In this document: positions 55,772 to 64,000 of the stretch, piece by piece
Layout of the letters: each line of letters opens with the position of its first letter
Numbering within the stretch: the first letter of the stretch is position 1
Source: Desulfuromonas versatilis
Lineage (GTDB): Bacteria; Desulfobacterota; Desulfuromonadia; Desulfuromonadales; NIT-T3
DNA length: 64,000 bases
Direction of reading: 5' to 3'
Assembly: GCF_019704135.1 (NCBI RefSeq)
Contig: NZ_AP024355.1
Location: 682,001 to 746,000, forward strand
Made by a program: the position numbers and the translations under genes
Notes under the pieces: model-generated
The model's database searches: none
What the model was told of the DNA's origin: nothing
What the model saw: only the letters and a program-made list of their open reading frames with translations

Positions 55772-58549
55772 TCAGGAAAGCGCTTCCTCGCAGCGGTGGC
55801 ACACGGTGGGGTGGGCATCGCTCCGGCCGACCGTCGGCAGGTAGTTCCAGCAGCGCTCGCACTTCTCGCCGGGCGCCTTTTCCACCTTGACCTTGAGTCC
55901 CGCCACCTCCTCGCCGGCCACGGCGTCGCTCAACCCCTCGGCCAGTTCGGCCTGGGAGACGATGCACAGGGTGGCCAGCTCCTCCCGATAGGCTTCGAGC
56001 AACTCGCGGACAGGGCCGGCCGGGGCCTCGATCAACACCCGGGCGTCGAGGGAGTGGCCGATCAGCTTTTCGTTGCGGGCCAGCTCCAGGGCCTTGGAAA
56101 CGTCGGAGCGCACCTCAAGCAGGCGCTCATAGCGCTCCTCGAGTTGGGGGTCGACCAGGCTCGCCTCGAAGCGGGGGAAGCCGGCCAGGTGCACGCTCTC
56201 CTGGCGCTCGCCGGGCAGGTACTGCCAGATCTCGTCGGCGGTGAAGGAGAGCACCGGGGCGATCAGCCGGGTCAGGGCGTCGAGGATGCGGTACATGGCG
56301 GTCTGCGCACTGCGCCGCGCCAGGCTCTTTTTCGGCGCGGTGTAGAGACGGTCCTTGAGCACGTCGAGGTAGAAGGCGCTCATGTCGACGCTGCAGAAGT
56401 TGTGCACCGCGTGGTAGAGGATGTGGAATTCGTAGTCGTCGTAGGACTTCTCGACGCGCTTGACCAGCCCCTCGAGCCTCGAGAGGGCCCAGCGGTCGAT
56501 CTCGAGCAGGTCGCCGTCGGGGACGCTGTCGGCCAGCGGGTCGAAGCCGTGCAGGTTGCCCAGGATGTAGCGGGCGGTGTTGCGGATGCGCCGGTAGGCG
56601 TCGGAGAGCCGCTGCAGGATCTCCTGGCTGATGCGGATGTCGTCGCGGTAGTCCTGGGCGGCGACCCACAGGCGCAGGATCTCGGCGCCGAATTTCTTGA
56701 TGACCTCCTCGGGGGCGATGACGTTGCCCATCGACTTGGACATCTTCTTGCCGTTGCCGTCGACCACGAAGCCGTGGGTCAGCACCGCCTTGTAGGGGGC
56801 GGTGTCACGGGTGCCCACCGAGGCGAGCAGGCTCGAGTGGAACCAGCCGCGGTGCTGGTCCGAGCCTTCGAGGTAAAGGTCGGCGGGGGATTTGAGGTAG
56901 TCGCGCCGCTCAAGCACCGCGGCGTGGGAAACCCCCGAGTCGAACCAGACGTCGAGGATGTCCATCTCCTGGGTGAAGCCGTCGTGCTGGCACTTGGGGC
57001 AGACCGTCCCCTCGGGGAGCAGCTCCTTGGCGCTCTTCTGGTACCAGAGATCGCTGCCGCCCTCTTCGAAGAGATTGGCCACGTGATGCATGGTCTTGCC
57101 GTCGGCCAGCGACTCGCCGCACTTCTCGCAGTAGAAGACGGTAATCGGCACCCCCCAGCTGCGCTGGCGGCTGATGCACCAGTCGGGGCGGTTCTCGATC
57201 ATGCCGTAGATGCGTTCGCGGCCCCAGCGGGGTATCCACTGCACCTCGCCGATGTGCTTGAGCGACTTCTGCCGCAGCTCGTTGGCGTCCATGGAGATGA
57301 ACCACTGCTCGGTGGCGCGGAAGATGATCGGTTTCTTGCAGCGCCAGCAGTGGGGGTAGCTGTGAGAGAGCTTGGCCTGCTTGAGCAGGGCGCCAGCTTC
57401 CTCTAGCTTGGCGATCACCTCGGGGTTGACCTCGGGGACCTTCTTGCCGCCGAAGAATTCGAGATCCTCCAGGTAGCGGCCGTAGTTGTCCACCGGGTTG
57501 TAGATCTCCAGGCCGTACTGCAGGCCGACCATGTAGTCGTCCTGGCCGTGACCGGGGGCGGTGTGAACGCAGCCGGTGCCGGCCTCGAGGGTGACGTGGT
57601 CGCCGAGGATGATCAGCGAGTCGCGCTCGTAGAAGGGGTGGCGGGCGCTGCGTTTCTCGAACAGCGAGGCGGCGAAGGTCGCCGCCACCCGGTAGGATTC
57701 GCTGCCCAGCGTCTTCATCACCGGCTCGACCAGTCCCTCGGCCATCACCAGCAGCTCGCCGTCCACCTCCACCGCCACGTAGGGGAGCTCGGGGTTGAGG
57801 CAAATGCCGAGGTTGGCGGGGATGGTCCAGGGGGTGGTGGTCCAGATGACGAAGCTGAGCTTTTTGCCCTGCAGCGGCGCCAGCTGTTCGGGCAGCTCGC
57901 CGAGGTAGGGGAACTTGACGTAGATCGAGGGCGAGCTGTGGTCGGCGTATTCGACCTCGGCCTCGGCCAGGGCGGTGACGCAGGACGAGCACCAGTGGAC
58001 CGGTTTCTTCCCCTTGAACAGGCCGCCGCGCTCGGCGAAGCGGGCCAGTTCCCGGGCGGTGGCCGCCTCGTAATGGGTGCTCATGGTCAGGTAGGGGTTG
58101 TCCCACTCGCCGAGCACGCCGAGGCGCTGGAACTCGGCGCTCTGGATGCCGACCCACTCGCTGGCGTATTCGCGGCACAGCTTGCGGAACTCGGCCTTGG
58201 AGAGTTCGCGTTTCTTGTTGCCGAGCTTCTTGTCGACCATCAGCTCGATGGGCAGGCCGTGGCAGTCCCAGCCCGGCACGTAGGGGGCGTAGTGCCCCTG
58301 CATGCGCCGACTCTTGATGACGATGTCCTTGAGAATCTTGTTCAGGGCGTGGCCGATATGGGTGTGACCGTTGGCGTAGGGGGGGCCGTCGTGCAGGGTG
58401 AAGTTGGGGCGGTCTTTTTTGGCCTGCTCAAGTTTGCCGTACAGGTCCATTTCCTGCCACTTCTTGAGGATCTCCGGCTCGCGCTGGGGCAGGTTGCCGC
58501 GCATGGGGAAATCGGTCACAGGCAGGTTGAGCGTGTCTTTATAGTCCAT
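55772..58549 (-). CDS. ileS: Isoleucyl-tRNA synthetase
   Basis: 925 residues. The class I HIGH motif ([15 protein letters not shown]) is near residue 65, KMSKS ([12 protein letters not shown]) near 600, and the C-terminal zinc finger reads CERCWNYLP ... CHRCEEAL. The editing domain lies between. It charges tRNA-Ile and proofreads valine. ATG 58549 follows GGAGG and gives [10 protein letters not shown], the usual start. Confidence 0.97.
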   Translation of the reverse strand: MDYKDTLNLPVTDFPMRGNLPQREPEILKKWQEMDLYGKLEQAKKDRPNFTLHDGPPYANGHTHIGHALNKILKDIVIKSRRMQGHYAPYVPGWDCHGLPIELMVDKKLGNKKRELSKAEFRKLCREYASEWVGIQSAEFQRLGVLGEWDNPYLTMSTHYEAATARELARFAERGGLFKGKKPVHWCSSCVTALAEAEVEYADHSSPSIYVKFPYLGELPEQLAPLQGKKLSFVIWTTTPWTIPANLGICLNPELPYVAVEVDGELLVMAEGLVEPVMKTLGSESYRVAATFAASLFEKRSARHPFYERDSLIILGDHVTLEAGTGCVHTAPGHGQDDYMVGLQYGLEIYNPVDNYGRYLEDLEFFGGKKVPEVNPEVIAKLEEAGALLKQAKLSHSYPHCWRCKKPIIFRATEQWFISMDANELRQKSLKHIGEVQWIPRWGRERIYGMIENRPDWCISRQRSWGVPITVFYCEKCGESLADGKTMHHVANLFEEGGSDLWYQKSAKELLPEGTVCPKCQHDGFTQEMDILDVWFDSGVSHAAVLERRDYLKSPADLYLEGSDQHRGWFHSSLLASVGTRDTAPYKAVLTHGFVVDGNGKKMSKSMGNVIAPEEVIKKFGAEILRLWVAAQDYRDDIRISQEILQRLSDAYRRIRNTARYILGNLHGFDPLADSVPDGDLLEIDRWALSRLEGLVKRVEKSYDDYEFHILYHAVHNFCSVDMSAFYLDVLKDRLYTAPKKSLARRSAQTAMYRILDALTRLIAPVLSFTADEIWQYLPGERQESVHLAGFPRFEASLVDPQLEERYERLLEVRSDVSKALELARNEKLIGHSLDARVLIEAPAGPVRELLEAYREELATLCIVSQAELAEGLSDAVAGEEVAGLKVKVEKAPGEKCERCWNYLPTVGRSDAHPTVCHRCEEALS

Positions 58550-58667
58550 ATCGGTCCTCCCGGATCGGCAAAAAATCAAGTCATGTAACTTATCAAAAGC
58601 GCTGGATAAGTCAAGGGAAAAGGGGGGGCCGGGAGGTCGGGGAGGTGGCTGGCCGGGGGTGTGGGGG

Positions 58668-58730
58668 GAGGCGAGCGGCGGGCGGGCGGGTGAGGTGCCC
58701 GGCCCGCCCGCCGCCGTCGCTGGCAGGTGG
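58668..58730. repeat. Long GC-rich hairpin between RHH gene and ileS
   Basis: GCGAGCGGCGGGCGGGCGGG and GGCCCGCCCGCCGCCGTCGC are near-perfect complements flanking GTGAGGTGCC. No T-run follows. It could pause transcription or stabilise the 3' end of the RHH mRNA. Confidence 0.55.
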
Positions 58731-58741
58731 TTTGTGCGGGA

Positions 58742-58921
58742 TCAGGCGTTGACGGCCTGGGAGGAGACAGTCCCGCTATCGAGCATGGTGAGGCTCTGGC
58801 GCAGCAGGTTGGAGATGCTGGTGTTGGCCTCCTTGGCCAGTTCCTGGAGCAGCTGCATTTCCTGGTCGTCGATGCGGCAGGAGATGATGAACTTCTTCGG
58901 ATTCTCGACGGTCTTGCCCAT
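58742..58921 (-). CDS. Ribbon-helix-helix (CopG-like) DNA-binding protein
   Basis: 59 residues. MGKTVENPKKFIISCRIDDQEMQLLQELAKEANTSISNLL (in parts) fits a beta strand followed by two helices as in CopG/Arc repressors; the strand KFIISCRID would contact DNA. AAGGAG lies 7 bp before ATG 58921. A near-consensus sigma-54 promoter lies about 90 bp upstream. It has no toxin partner beside it. Role unknown. Confidence 0.75.
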   Translation of the reverse strand: MGKTVENPKKFIISCRIDDQEMQLLQELAKEANTSISNLLRQSLTMLDSGTVSSQAVNA

Positions 58922-59010
58922 GGTGATACTCCTTTTTTTCTCTGTGTCTCGTTGGTTATGGTTTCGGTACCCAGATGGCACAATGTGTCAAAACGTTGCG
59001 TATACACCTT

Positions 59011-59026
59011 TGCAAGGGGTTTGCCA
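59011..59026 (-). promoter_or_regulatory. Sigma-54 promoter for the RHH gene
   Basis: On the minus strand TGGCAA-ACCCC-TTGCA: -24 GG and -12 GC are exactly 10 nt apart and nine or ten core positions match consensus TGGCAC-N5-TTGCA. The predicted start near 59000 gives a leader of about 80 nt. Confidence 0.65.
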
Positions 59027-59220
59027 TTTTGACTTTAAAGGCATTAAAAAATGTGTTTTTTAGTAAAAGCAGTATGTTGCAGGGTTGGCCGTATTGCTGT
59101 GCCGATTTGTTGGTGTAAACGCTATGGGTCAAAAGGATGCATGAAGGGTCGGGGTGAGACAGGAGTGCTCAGCGGGTGTGCCGAAGGTGGCCCAGGTTGG
59201 CGACGGCGCTGGGAGAAGGC

Positions 59221-60546
59221 TCAGGGGAGTTTCTTCCGGCGTGGCCAGGCCGCGCGGTAGAGCAGCCCGTAGCCGACCAGACCGGCCAGCAGCGAGGCGG
59301 CGAAGATGCCGACCTTGGCATCGGTGATCAGGTCCGCCTGGTGGAACGCCAGGTTGGTGATGAACAGGCTCATGGTAAAGCCGATGCCGCCGAGCAGGCC
59401 GATTCCCAGCATCTGCAGCCAGGAAGCGCTGTTGGGCAGCTCGGCCAGGTTTAGACGCACCGCGAGCCAGGAGAACAGCACGATACCCAGGGGCTTGCCC
59501 ACCAGCAGGCCGAGGGCCACCCCCAGAGTGACGGGTTGGGAGAGCGAGGCTGCCAGTCCGGCCGGATCGAGGGAGACCCCGGCATTGGCCAGGGCGAAGA
59601 TGGGCATGACGCCGAAGATGACCCAGGCGTTCATCTCGTGCTCCATGCGCTGCAGCGGGCTCATGGCGTCATGGCAGATGTGTTCCAGGGCCAGCAGGGT
59701 GCCGAGCTTCTCCTCTTTCTGAAAGGGGCCGGGGTGTTCTTCGATGCTGCGCAGGCGGGTGATGAGCTGGGCTGCCCGGGAGAGAAACTCCTTTTCCCGG
59801 TGCCGGGGGTGGACCGGGATAGTGGCGCCGATCAGCACCCCGGCGATGGAAGCGTGAATCCCCGATTTGAGCATGGCGACCCACATGGCGAAGCCGACCA
59901 GGGCGTAGTAGTTGGGGCTCTGAATCCCCATGCGGTTGCCGGCCAGCAGCACCAGGAACAGAAAACCGGCGAGGGCCAGGGCCCCTTCGGAGATGTCGCC
60001 GGTATAAAACAGGGCGATTACCAGCACCGCGCCCAAGTCGTCGACGATGGCCAGGGCGGTGAGGAAAATCGCCAGGCTGCGGGGGATGCGGCTGCCGAGC
60101 AGGGCGATGATCCCCAGGGCGAAAGCGATGTCCGTGGCCATGGGGATCCCCCAGCCGTGGGACTCTGGCCCCTGGAGATTGAGCAGGTGGTAGAGCAGGG
60201 CCGGCACCAGCATGCCCCCCAGGGCCGCGGAGATGGGCAGGGCCGCCTTGCGCGCCGAGGCAAGTTCGCCGGCGAGAAACTCGCGTTTGATCTCCAGGCC
60301 GACGACGAAGAAAAAGACCGCCATCAGGCCGTCGTTGATCCAGTGGTGGAGGGTTTGGGTCAAGCCGAAACCGGCCGCCCCGAGGGTCAGTTCGATTTCC
60401 CAGAAATGGTGGTAGAAATCGCGGGCCGGGCTGTTGGCCAGCAGCAGCGCGAGCAGGGTCGCGCCCATCAGCACGATGCCGCCGGAGGCCTGGCGTTTGA
60501 AAAAATCCTCGAAGGGCTGCATCAGAACGGAAAGTTTGAAGAGCAT
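59221..60546 (-). CDS. nhaA: NhaA sodium/proton antiporter
   Basis: 441 residues, about 12 helices. Family motifs: HHWINDGLMAVFFFVVGLEIKREFLAGEL, GGMLVPALLYHLLN, ATDIAFALGIIALLG, LAIVDDLGAVLVIALFYT (the paired Asp residues that carry sodium and protons) and GKPLGIVLFSWLAVRL. Electrogenic 2H+/Na+ exchange supports sodium and alkaline tolerance. The start is uncertain: ATG 60546 gives a normal N-terminus, while GTG 60624 would add a disordered 26-residue extension. It faces the Mrp operon across a short spacer. Confidence 0.93.
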   Translation of the reverse strand: MLFKLSVLMQPFEDFFKRQASGGIVLMGATLLALLLANSPARDFYHHFWEIELTLGAAGFGLTQTLHHWINDGLMAVFFFVVGLEIKREFLAGELASARKAALPISAALGGMLVPALLYHLLNLQGPESHGWGIPMATDIAFALGIIALLGSRIPRSLAIFLTALAIVDDLGAVLVIALFYTGDISEGALALAGFLFLVLLAGNRMGIQSPNYYALVGFAMWVAMLKSGIHASIAGVLIGATIPVHPRHREKEFLSRAAQLITRLRSIEEHPGPFQKEEKLGTLLALEHICHDAMSPLQRMEHEMNAWVIFGVMPIFALANAGVSLDPAGLAASLSQPVTLGVALGLLVGKPLGIVLFSWLAVRLNLAELPNSASWLQMLGIGLLGGIGFTMSLFITNLAFHQADLITDAKVGIFAASLLAGLVGYGLLYRAAWPRRKKLP

Positions 60547-60749
60547 GATTGGCTCGTTTTCTTGGGCCGCAGCGGCGGGCTGTAAAGCAGTGGGAGCGTT
60601 CTCCTTTTTTATATAGGCTACCACTTTTAAATTACAACTTATCCGGTATTTTTTTTATTAGCCCTCTCGAGCGGGCGGAGATCCCGGAGTGATTTAAAAA
60701 GCATAGCCCTGACCCGCCTGGGCGCTGGGCGTGCCCTGTCTCAACCCTT

Positions 60750-61229
60750 ATGGCCAGAAAAATCTGTTTGAAAACGACTCTGTTCGCGGCGCTTTGGATA
60801 GTGTTGACGGGGAATTCTCCCGATTCCTGGACGGTCGGGGCCGTCACCGTGCTGGCCGCCGTTACGGCCAGTCTCGCCCTCGACCCGCGCAAAACCCGCC
60901 CCTGGCGCCCTTGGGCCCTGTGTCATTTTGTCGGGTTTTTTCTGTGGAACTCCCTGCGGGGCGGTCTGGATGTGGCCCGGCGGGCCGTCCATCCGGCGCT
61001 CCCCCTCGACCCGGTGCTGGTCGAGCACCCTTTGCTGCTCCCTGAGGGGAGCGGGCGGGTGTTTCTGGTCGGAACGGTGAACCTGCTGCCGGGAACCCTG
61101 AGCGCGGAAATCAGCGGGGACGTGGTGGTGATTCACATGCTCGACGGCTCCCTGCCGGCCATCCGCGAGCTCCAGAAGCTGGAGCAGCGGGTGGCCGCAC
61201 TGTTCGGCATCGGCCTGGACCGAATTTGA
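60750..61229 (+). CDS. mrpE: Mrp/Mnh antiporter subunit E
   Basis: 159 residues. Two N-terminal helices and the MNHE signature LLPEGSGRVFLVGTVNLLPGTLSAEISGDVVVIHMLDGS. It is a small accessory subunit of multisubunit cation/proton antiporters. First gene of a tightly packed operon; the next start is 25 bp away. Confidence 0.9.
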   Translation: MARKICLKTTLFAALWIVLTGNSPDSWTVGAVTVLAAVTASLALDPRKTRPWRPWALCHFVGFFLWNSLRGGLDVARRAVHPALPLDPVLVEHPLLLPEGSGRVFLVGTVNLLPGTLSAEISGDVVVIHMLDGSLPAIRELQKLEQRVAALFGIGLDRI

Positions 61230-61254
61230 CAAGAGCACCTGTTGGAGAGCGACG

Positions 61255-61545
61255 ATGGCTGTTCTGGCGGCTGCCCTGGGCCTTTTTCTGCTGGTGAATA
61301 TCGTCGTGGGGCTGATCCGCGTCCTGCGCGGCCCCACCGAGGCCGACCGGATGCTGGCCGCCCAGTTGTTCGGCTCCACCGGGGTGGCGCTGCTGATGCT
61401 GCTGGCCGCGGCGCTGCAGCGCCCCGCCCTGCTGGATGTGGCGCTGGTCTTCGCCCTGCTCTCGGCCATCGCCGCGATCGCCTTCGTGCGCCGCTACTGG
61501 ACCCGCCGCGAAATGACCGCTGGAGGAGACGATGGTGGTGCTTGA
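61255..61545 (+). CDS. mrpF: Mrp/Mnh antiporter subunit F
   Basis: 96 residues, three helices, with GLIRVLRGPTEADRMLAAQLFGSTGVALL, the conserved subunit F region. It overlaps the start of subunit G by 14 bp. Confidence 0.9.
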   Translation: MAVLAAALGLFLLVNIVVGLIRVLRGPTEADRMLAAQLFGSTGVALLMLLAAALQRPALLDVALVFALLSAIAAIAFVRRYWTRREMTAGGDDGGA

Positions 61546-61834
61546 GTATCTGGGCTGGGGGCTGGTGCTGGCCGGGATGCCCTTTTTTGCCGCCGGGACG
61601 GTGGGGCTGCTGCGGTTTCCCGATTTTTTCTGCCGCCTGCACGCCCTGACCAAGGCCGATAACCTGGGGCTGGGGCTGGTGTCCCTGGGGCTGGGACTGC
61701 AATCGGGCTCCTGGTTGGTCGCGTTCAAGCTGCTGCTGATCTGGCTGCTGGTGCTGGTGAGCAGCGCCGCGGTGTCCCACCTGATGGCGCGCACGGCCCT
61801 GCGCAACGGCGTGCGCCCCTGGAGGCGGCCATGA
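61532..61834 (+). CDS. mrpG: Mrp/Mnh antiporter subunit G
   Basis: 100 residues, three helices, with FFAAGTVGLLRFPDFFCRLHALTKADNLG, the PhaG/MnhG family signature. It ends by overlapping the next ATG by 4 bp. Confidence 0.9.
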   Translation: MVVLEYLGWGLVLAGMPFFAAGTVGLLRFPDFFCRLHALTKADNLGLGLVSLGLGLQSGSWLVAFKLLLIWLLVLVSSAAVSHLMARTALRNGVRPWRRP

Positions 61835-62127
61835 GCGCTCTGCTCTGGTGTTTCGACCTGCTGCTGGCGGGGGTTTTGCTGGGGCTCGCCTGGCGCCTGC
61901 TCGCTACCGCCGACCTGTTCCAGGCGGTGGTGCTGTTCATCGCCTTCGGCCTGCTGATGGCCCTGGCCTGGGTGCGCCTGGAGGCTGCGGATGTCGCCCT
62001 GGCCGAGGCGGCGGTGGGCTCGGGCATCACCGGCGCGCTGCTGCTTTCGGCCCTGGGGCGCATGGGCGGCGGGCGCCGGAAAAAACAGAAGGATCCAGGA
62101 GGCGGCGGTGGGTTGGGCCAGCGATGA
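61831..62127 (+). CDS. DUF4040 subunit (MbhD-like; MrpA C-terminal/MrpB N-terminal equivalent)
   Basis: 98 residues, three helices: WRLLATADLFQAVVLFIAFGLLMALAWVRLEAADVALAEAAVGSGITGALLL. The LEAADVALAEAAVG stretch is the hallmark of DUF4040, which in MrpA is part of the large subunit but in archaeal Mbh complexes is a separate gene (mbhD). The C-terminus turns polar and glycine-rich. It overlaps the subunit B start by 20 bp. Confidence 0.85.
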   Translation: MSALLWCFDLLLAGVLLGLAWRLLATADLFQAVVLFIAFGLLMALAWVRLEAADVALAEAAVGSGITGALLLSALGRMGGGRRKKQKDPGGGGGLGQR

Positions 62128-62824
62128 TTTCGGCGGGCGGATTGTGCTTCCCCTGCTGGTTGCCGCCGTGGGCCTGGCGGTGGGGTGGGCGGTATGGGAG
62201 CTGCCGGCGCAGAGCGCTGGACTGCGCGAGCTGGTCTTGGCCCACCTGGAGCAAAGCGGGGTGAAGAGCCCGGTGACCGCCGTGCTGCTCAATTTCCGCG
62301 GCTACGACACCCTGCTCGAGGTTGCCGTGCTGCTGCTTGCCGTGCTGGGCAGCTGGGCGCTGGGCCGGGAGACCCTCGGCCTCGACCACCACAGCGCCGG
62401 GCCGGTGCTGCGGGCCCTGCTCCACGAACTGCTGCCGGTGATGGTGCTTGTGGCCGGCTACCTGCTCTGGCTCGGCGGGCACGCGCCCGGCGGCGCCTTC
62501 CAGGCCGCGGCGGTGCTGGCCGCGGGGGGAATCCTGCTGGTGCTGGCCGGCCGCCAGATTCCCGGGCCTTTGATCGGTTGGCCCTGGTGCGGCCTGCTCT
62601 GCCTGGGCTTTCTGGTGTTCATGGCCGTGGCCCTGGGGAGTATGGCCTCTGGGGGGCATTTCCTACAGTACCCGGCCGGCTGGGCCAAGCCCCTGATCCT
62701 GCTGATCGAGGCGACCCTCACCCTGTCCATCGCAGCCATCCTGCTGGCGCTGTTCTCCGGCGGCCGGCCCGCGGCCGAGGCCCCGGAACAAAGCGAAAAT
62801 TCCTCATCCCGGGAGGATCGGTGA
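62108..62824 (+). CDS. mrpB: Mrp antiporter subunit B (MnhB domain with MbhE-like N-terminus)
   Basis: 238 residues. An N-terminal part (LLVAAVGLAVGWAVWELPAQ) resembles the MbhE region. The MnhB domain follows: TAVLLNFRGYDTLLEVAVLLLAVLGSW, HELLPVMVLVAGYLLWLGGHAPGGAFQAAAVLAAG and ASGGHFLQYPAGW. GTG 62108 is chosen because AGGAGG lies 5 bp upstream. It ends 4 bp into subunit C. Confidence 0.87.
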   Translation: MGWASDDFGGRIVLPLLVAAVGLAVGWAVWELPAQSAGLRELVLAHLEQSGVKSPVTAVLLNFRGYDTLLEVAVLLLAVLGSWALGRETLGLDHHSAGPVLRALLHELLPVMVLVAGYLLWLGGHAPGGAFQAAAVLAAGGILLVLAGRQIPGPLIGWPWCGLLCLGFLVFMAVALGSMASGGHFLQYPAGWAKPLILLIEATLTLSIAAILLALFSGGRPAAEAPEQSENSSSREDR

Positions 62825-63141
62825 GTACCGCAACCTTCTATGCCCTGGTCGGCACGGGGCTGATCGCTCTGGGTCTGCACGCCCTGTTCCGGCACGCCCA
62901 CCTGCTGCGCAAGATCCTCGCCCTGAACGTGCTCGGCTCGGGGATATTCATGATTTTCATTGCCCTGGCTTACCGCGGCGGGGAAGGGGGGCCCGATCCG
63001 GTACCCCATGCCATGGTGCTGACCGGCATCGTGGTGGCGGTCAGCGCCACCGGTCTGGCCCTGGCGCTGGCGGCTCGATTCCAGGCCGAAACCGGCCGGA
63101 CATCCCTGGAAGAGGATGCCCGGCAGGGAGAGAACTCGTGA
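62821..63141 (+). CDS. mrpC: Mrp/Mnh antiporter subunit C
   Basis: 106 residues, three helices, homologous to NuoK: LIALGLHALFRHAHLLRKILALNVLGSGIFMIFIALAY and PVPHAMVLTGIVVAVSATGLALALA. GTG 62821 follows GGGAGG and overlaps the subunit B stop (GTGA). Real start is set by this ribosome-binding site, since the open frame extends further upstream. Confidence 0.9.
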   Translation: MSTATFYALVGTGLIALGLHALFRHAHLLRKILALNVLGSGIFMIFIALAYRGGEGGPDPVPHAMVLTGIVVAVSATGLALALAARFQAETGRTSLEEDARQGENS

Positions 63142-64000
63142 CGCCGGCGGCCGGCGCACCCTTTCCCTGGGCGGTGATGCTGATCGCGGCTCCGCTGCTG
63201 ACCGGCACCCTGGCCTTCTGCTGGCGTCGAGCCGGACCCGCCCTGGGCGGCGGCACGGCCCTGCTGATCCCTGCCCTGGCGGCCGGCCTGCTGCACCAGG
63301 TGCTTGCCGCTGGCCCCCAGCGCTACGCCCTGGGGGGCTGGACAGGGGAGCTGGGCCCCAATCTTTATGCGGATGGTTTGAGCGTGCTGATGCTGGCCAT
63401 GACGGCCCTGGTGGGCGCGCTGGTCACCTTTTCCGCCCGGGGGTATTACCGTCAAGGCGAGTCCGGCACCCTGTTCTGGCCCCTGTGGTTGCTGCTCTGG
63501 GCGGCGCTCAACGCCCTGTTCCTGGCGGCCGACGCCTTCAATCTCTATGTGACCCTTGAGCTGCTGGCGCTCTCGGCGGTCCCCCTGGCGGCCCTGCCCG
63601 GCGGGCCGGCCCTGGGCGCCGCCCTGCGCTACCTCTTGACCAGCCTGCTCGGTTCGCTCTGCTATCTGCTCGGGGTGGGCCTGCTTTATGCGGCCTTTGC
63701 CACGGTGGATCTCGAACTGCTTGGCCGGGCCATGGTGCCAATCCCGGCGGCCAAGGTCGCTTTGGCCCTGATGACCGTTGGCCTGCTGCTCAAGACCGCC
63801 CTGTTTCCCCTGCATTTCTGGCTGCCACCGGCCCATGCCAACGCCCCGGCGCCGGTCAGCGCCGCCCTCTCGGCGCTGGTGGTCAAGGCCTCCTTCTACC
63901 TGCTGGTGCGCCTGTGGTTCCAGGTGTTTCCAGGGGTAGCGATCCCCGCTCTGGCCAATCTGTTGGGGGCCCTGGGGGCGGCGGCGGTGCTCTGGGGTTC
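63138..64000 (+). CDS. mrpD: Mrp/Mnh antiporter subunit D (NuoN/L-like), 3'-truncated by the window
   Basis: About 287 codons are visible and open to the window end. GTG 63138 overlaps the subunit C stop by 4 bp. The visible part shows the proton-antiporter membrane domain: LYVTLELLALSAVPLAALPGG (Glu in helix 5 of NuoL/M/N homologues), ALMTVGLLLKTALFPLHFWLPPAHANAPAPVSAALSALVVKASFYLLVRLWF (conserved Lys and His helices). It forms a proton/cation channel with subunits A-C. Confidence 0.9.
   Translation, partial: MTPAAGAPFPWAVMLIAAPLLTGTLAFCWRRAGPALGGGTALLIPALAAGLLHQVLAAGPQRYALGGWTGELGPNLYADGLSVLMLAMTALVGALVTFSARGYYRQGESGTLFWPLWLLLWAALNALFLAADAFNLYVTLELLALSAVPLAALPGGPALGAALRYLLTSLLGSLCYLLGVGLLYAAFATVDLELLGRAMVPIPAAKVALALMTVGLLLKTALFPLHFWLPPAHANAPAPVSAALSALVVKASFYLLVRLWFQVFPGVAIPALANLLGALGAAAVLWG

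Overview
The window is GC-rich DNA from a bacterium that is probably one of the Desulfuromonadales (Geobacter/Desulfuromonas/Pelobacter-like Desulfobacterota). The clues are NAD-independent lactate dehydrogenases fed by a TRAP transporter, a LutA/LutB fusion like that of sulfate reducers, an octaheme cytochrome c, a katG/rubrerythrin oxygen-defence block, a peroxiredoxin-like selenoprotein, and several sodium/proton antiporters. The assignment rests on gene content only.

Layout. 1-1575: tail of a LuxR-type regulator, tRNA-Gly(GCC), MarC. 1597-11392: a divergent lactate locus. The minus arm holds a TRAP transporter, a universal stress protein and a GlcD/GlcF-type D-lactate (or glycolate) dehydrogenase. 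The plus arm holds lutC and a LutB-LutA fusion. The shared 435-bp control region carries two promoters, each with a GntR/LldR-like TGGT-N3-ACCA operator at its start. 11620-15290: response regulator with a J-like domain, mltG, plsY. 15693-19278: Fur/PerR, KatG, rubrerythrin. 19421-27634: CCG-domain protein, NhaC, EEP phosphatase/nuclease, octaheme cytochrome, lipoprotein, LysE exporter, cold-shock protein with a structured leader, 41-aa basic protein.

27795-36646: an eight-gene minus-strand operon (class III aminotransferase, two-subunit CoA transferase, M20 deacylase, thiolase, three-part amino-acid ABC importer) facing an IclR regulator across a 15-bp palindrome. Together these enzymes could import an acylated amino acid, deacylate and transaminate it, activate the keto acid and cleave it to acetyl-CoA. 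The substrate is unknown. 36862-41452: M48 protease with zinc ribbon, tRNA-Pro(CGG) with a duplicated 3' tRNA fragment, and a MacB/LolD-type ABC operon with two small secreted or anchored proteins.

41551-48560: recQ, divergent from a compact MukFEB/MksFEB-like condensin operon that lacks the MksG/JetD nuclease gene. 48699-55083: acyltransferase, NADP-type glutamate dehydrogenase, an unusual RecA/KaiC-like plus PEP-synthase ATP-grasp protein, and a selenoprotein with an in-frame UGA and a SECIS-like hairpin. 55188-58921: lspA, ileS and a ribbon-helix-helix protein behind a near-consensus sigma-54 promoter. 59221-64000: nhaA, divergent from an Mrp/Mbh-type antiporter module (E-F-G-DUF4040-B-C-D) that runs off the window end.

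Most promising for follow-up: the selenoprotein, the amino-acid operon, the orphan condensin, the KaiC-like/PPDK_N protein and the Mbh-ordered Mrp module.
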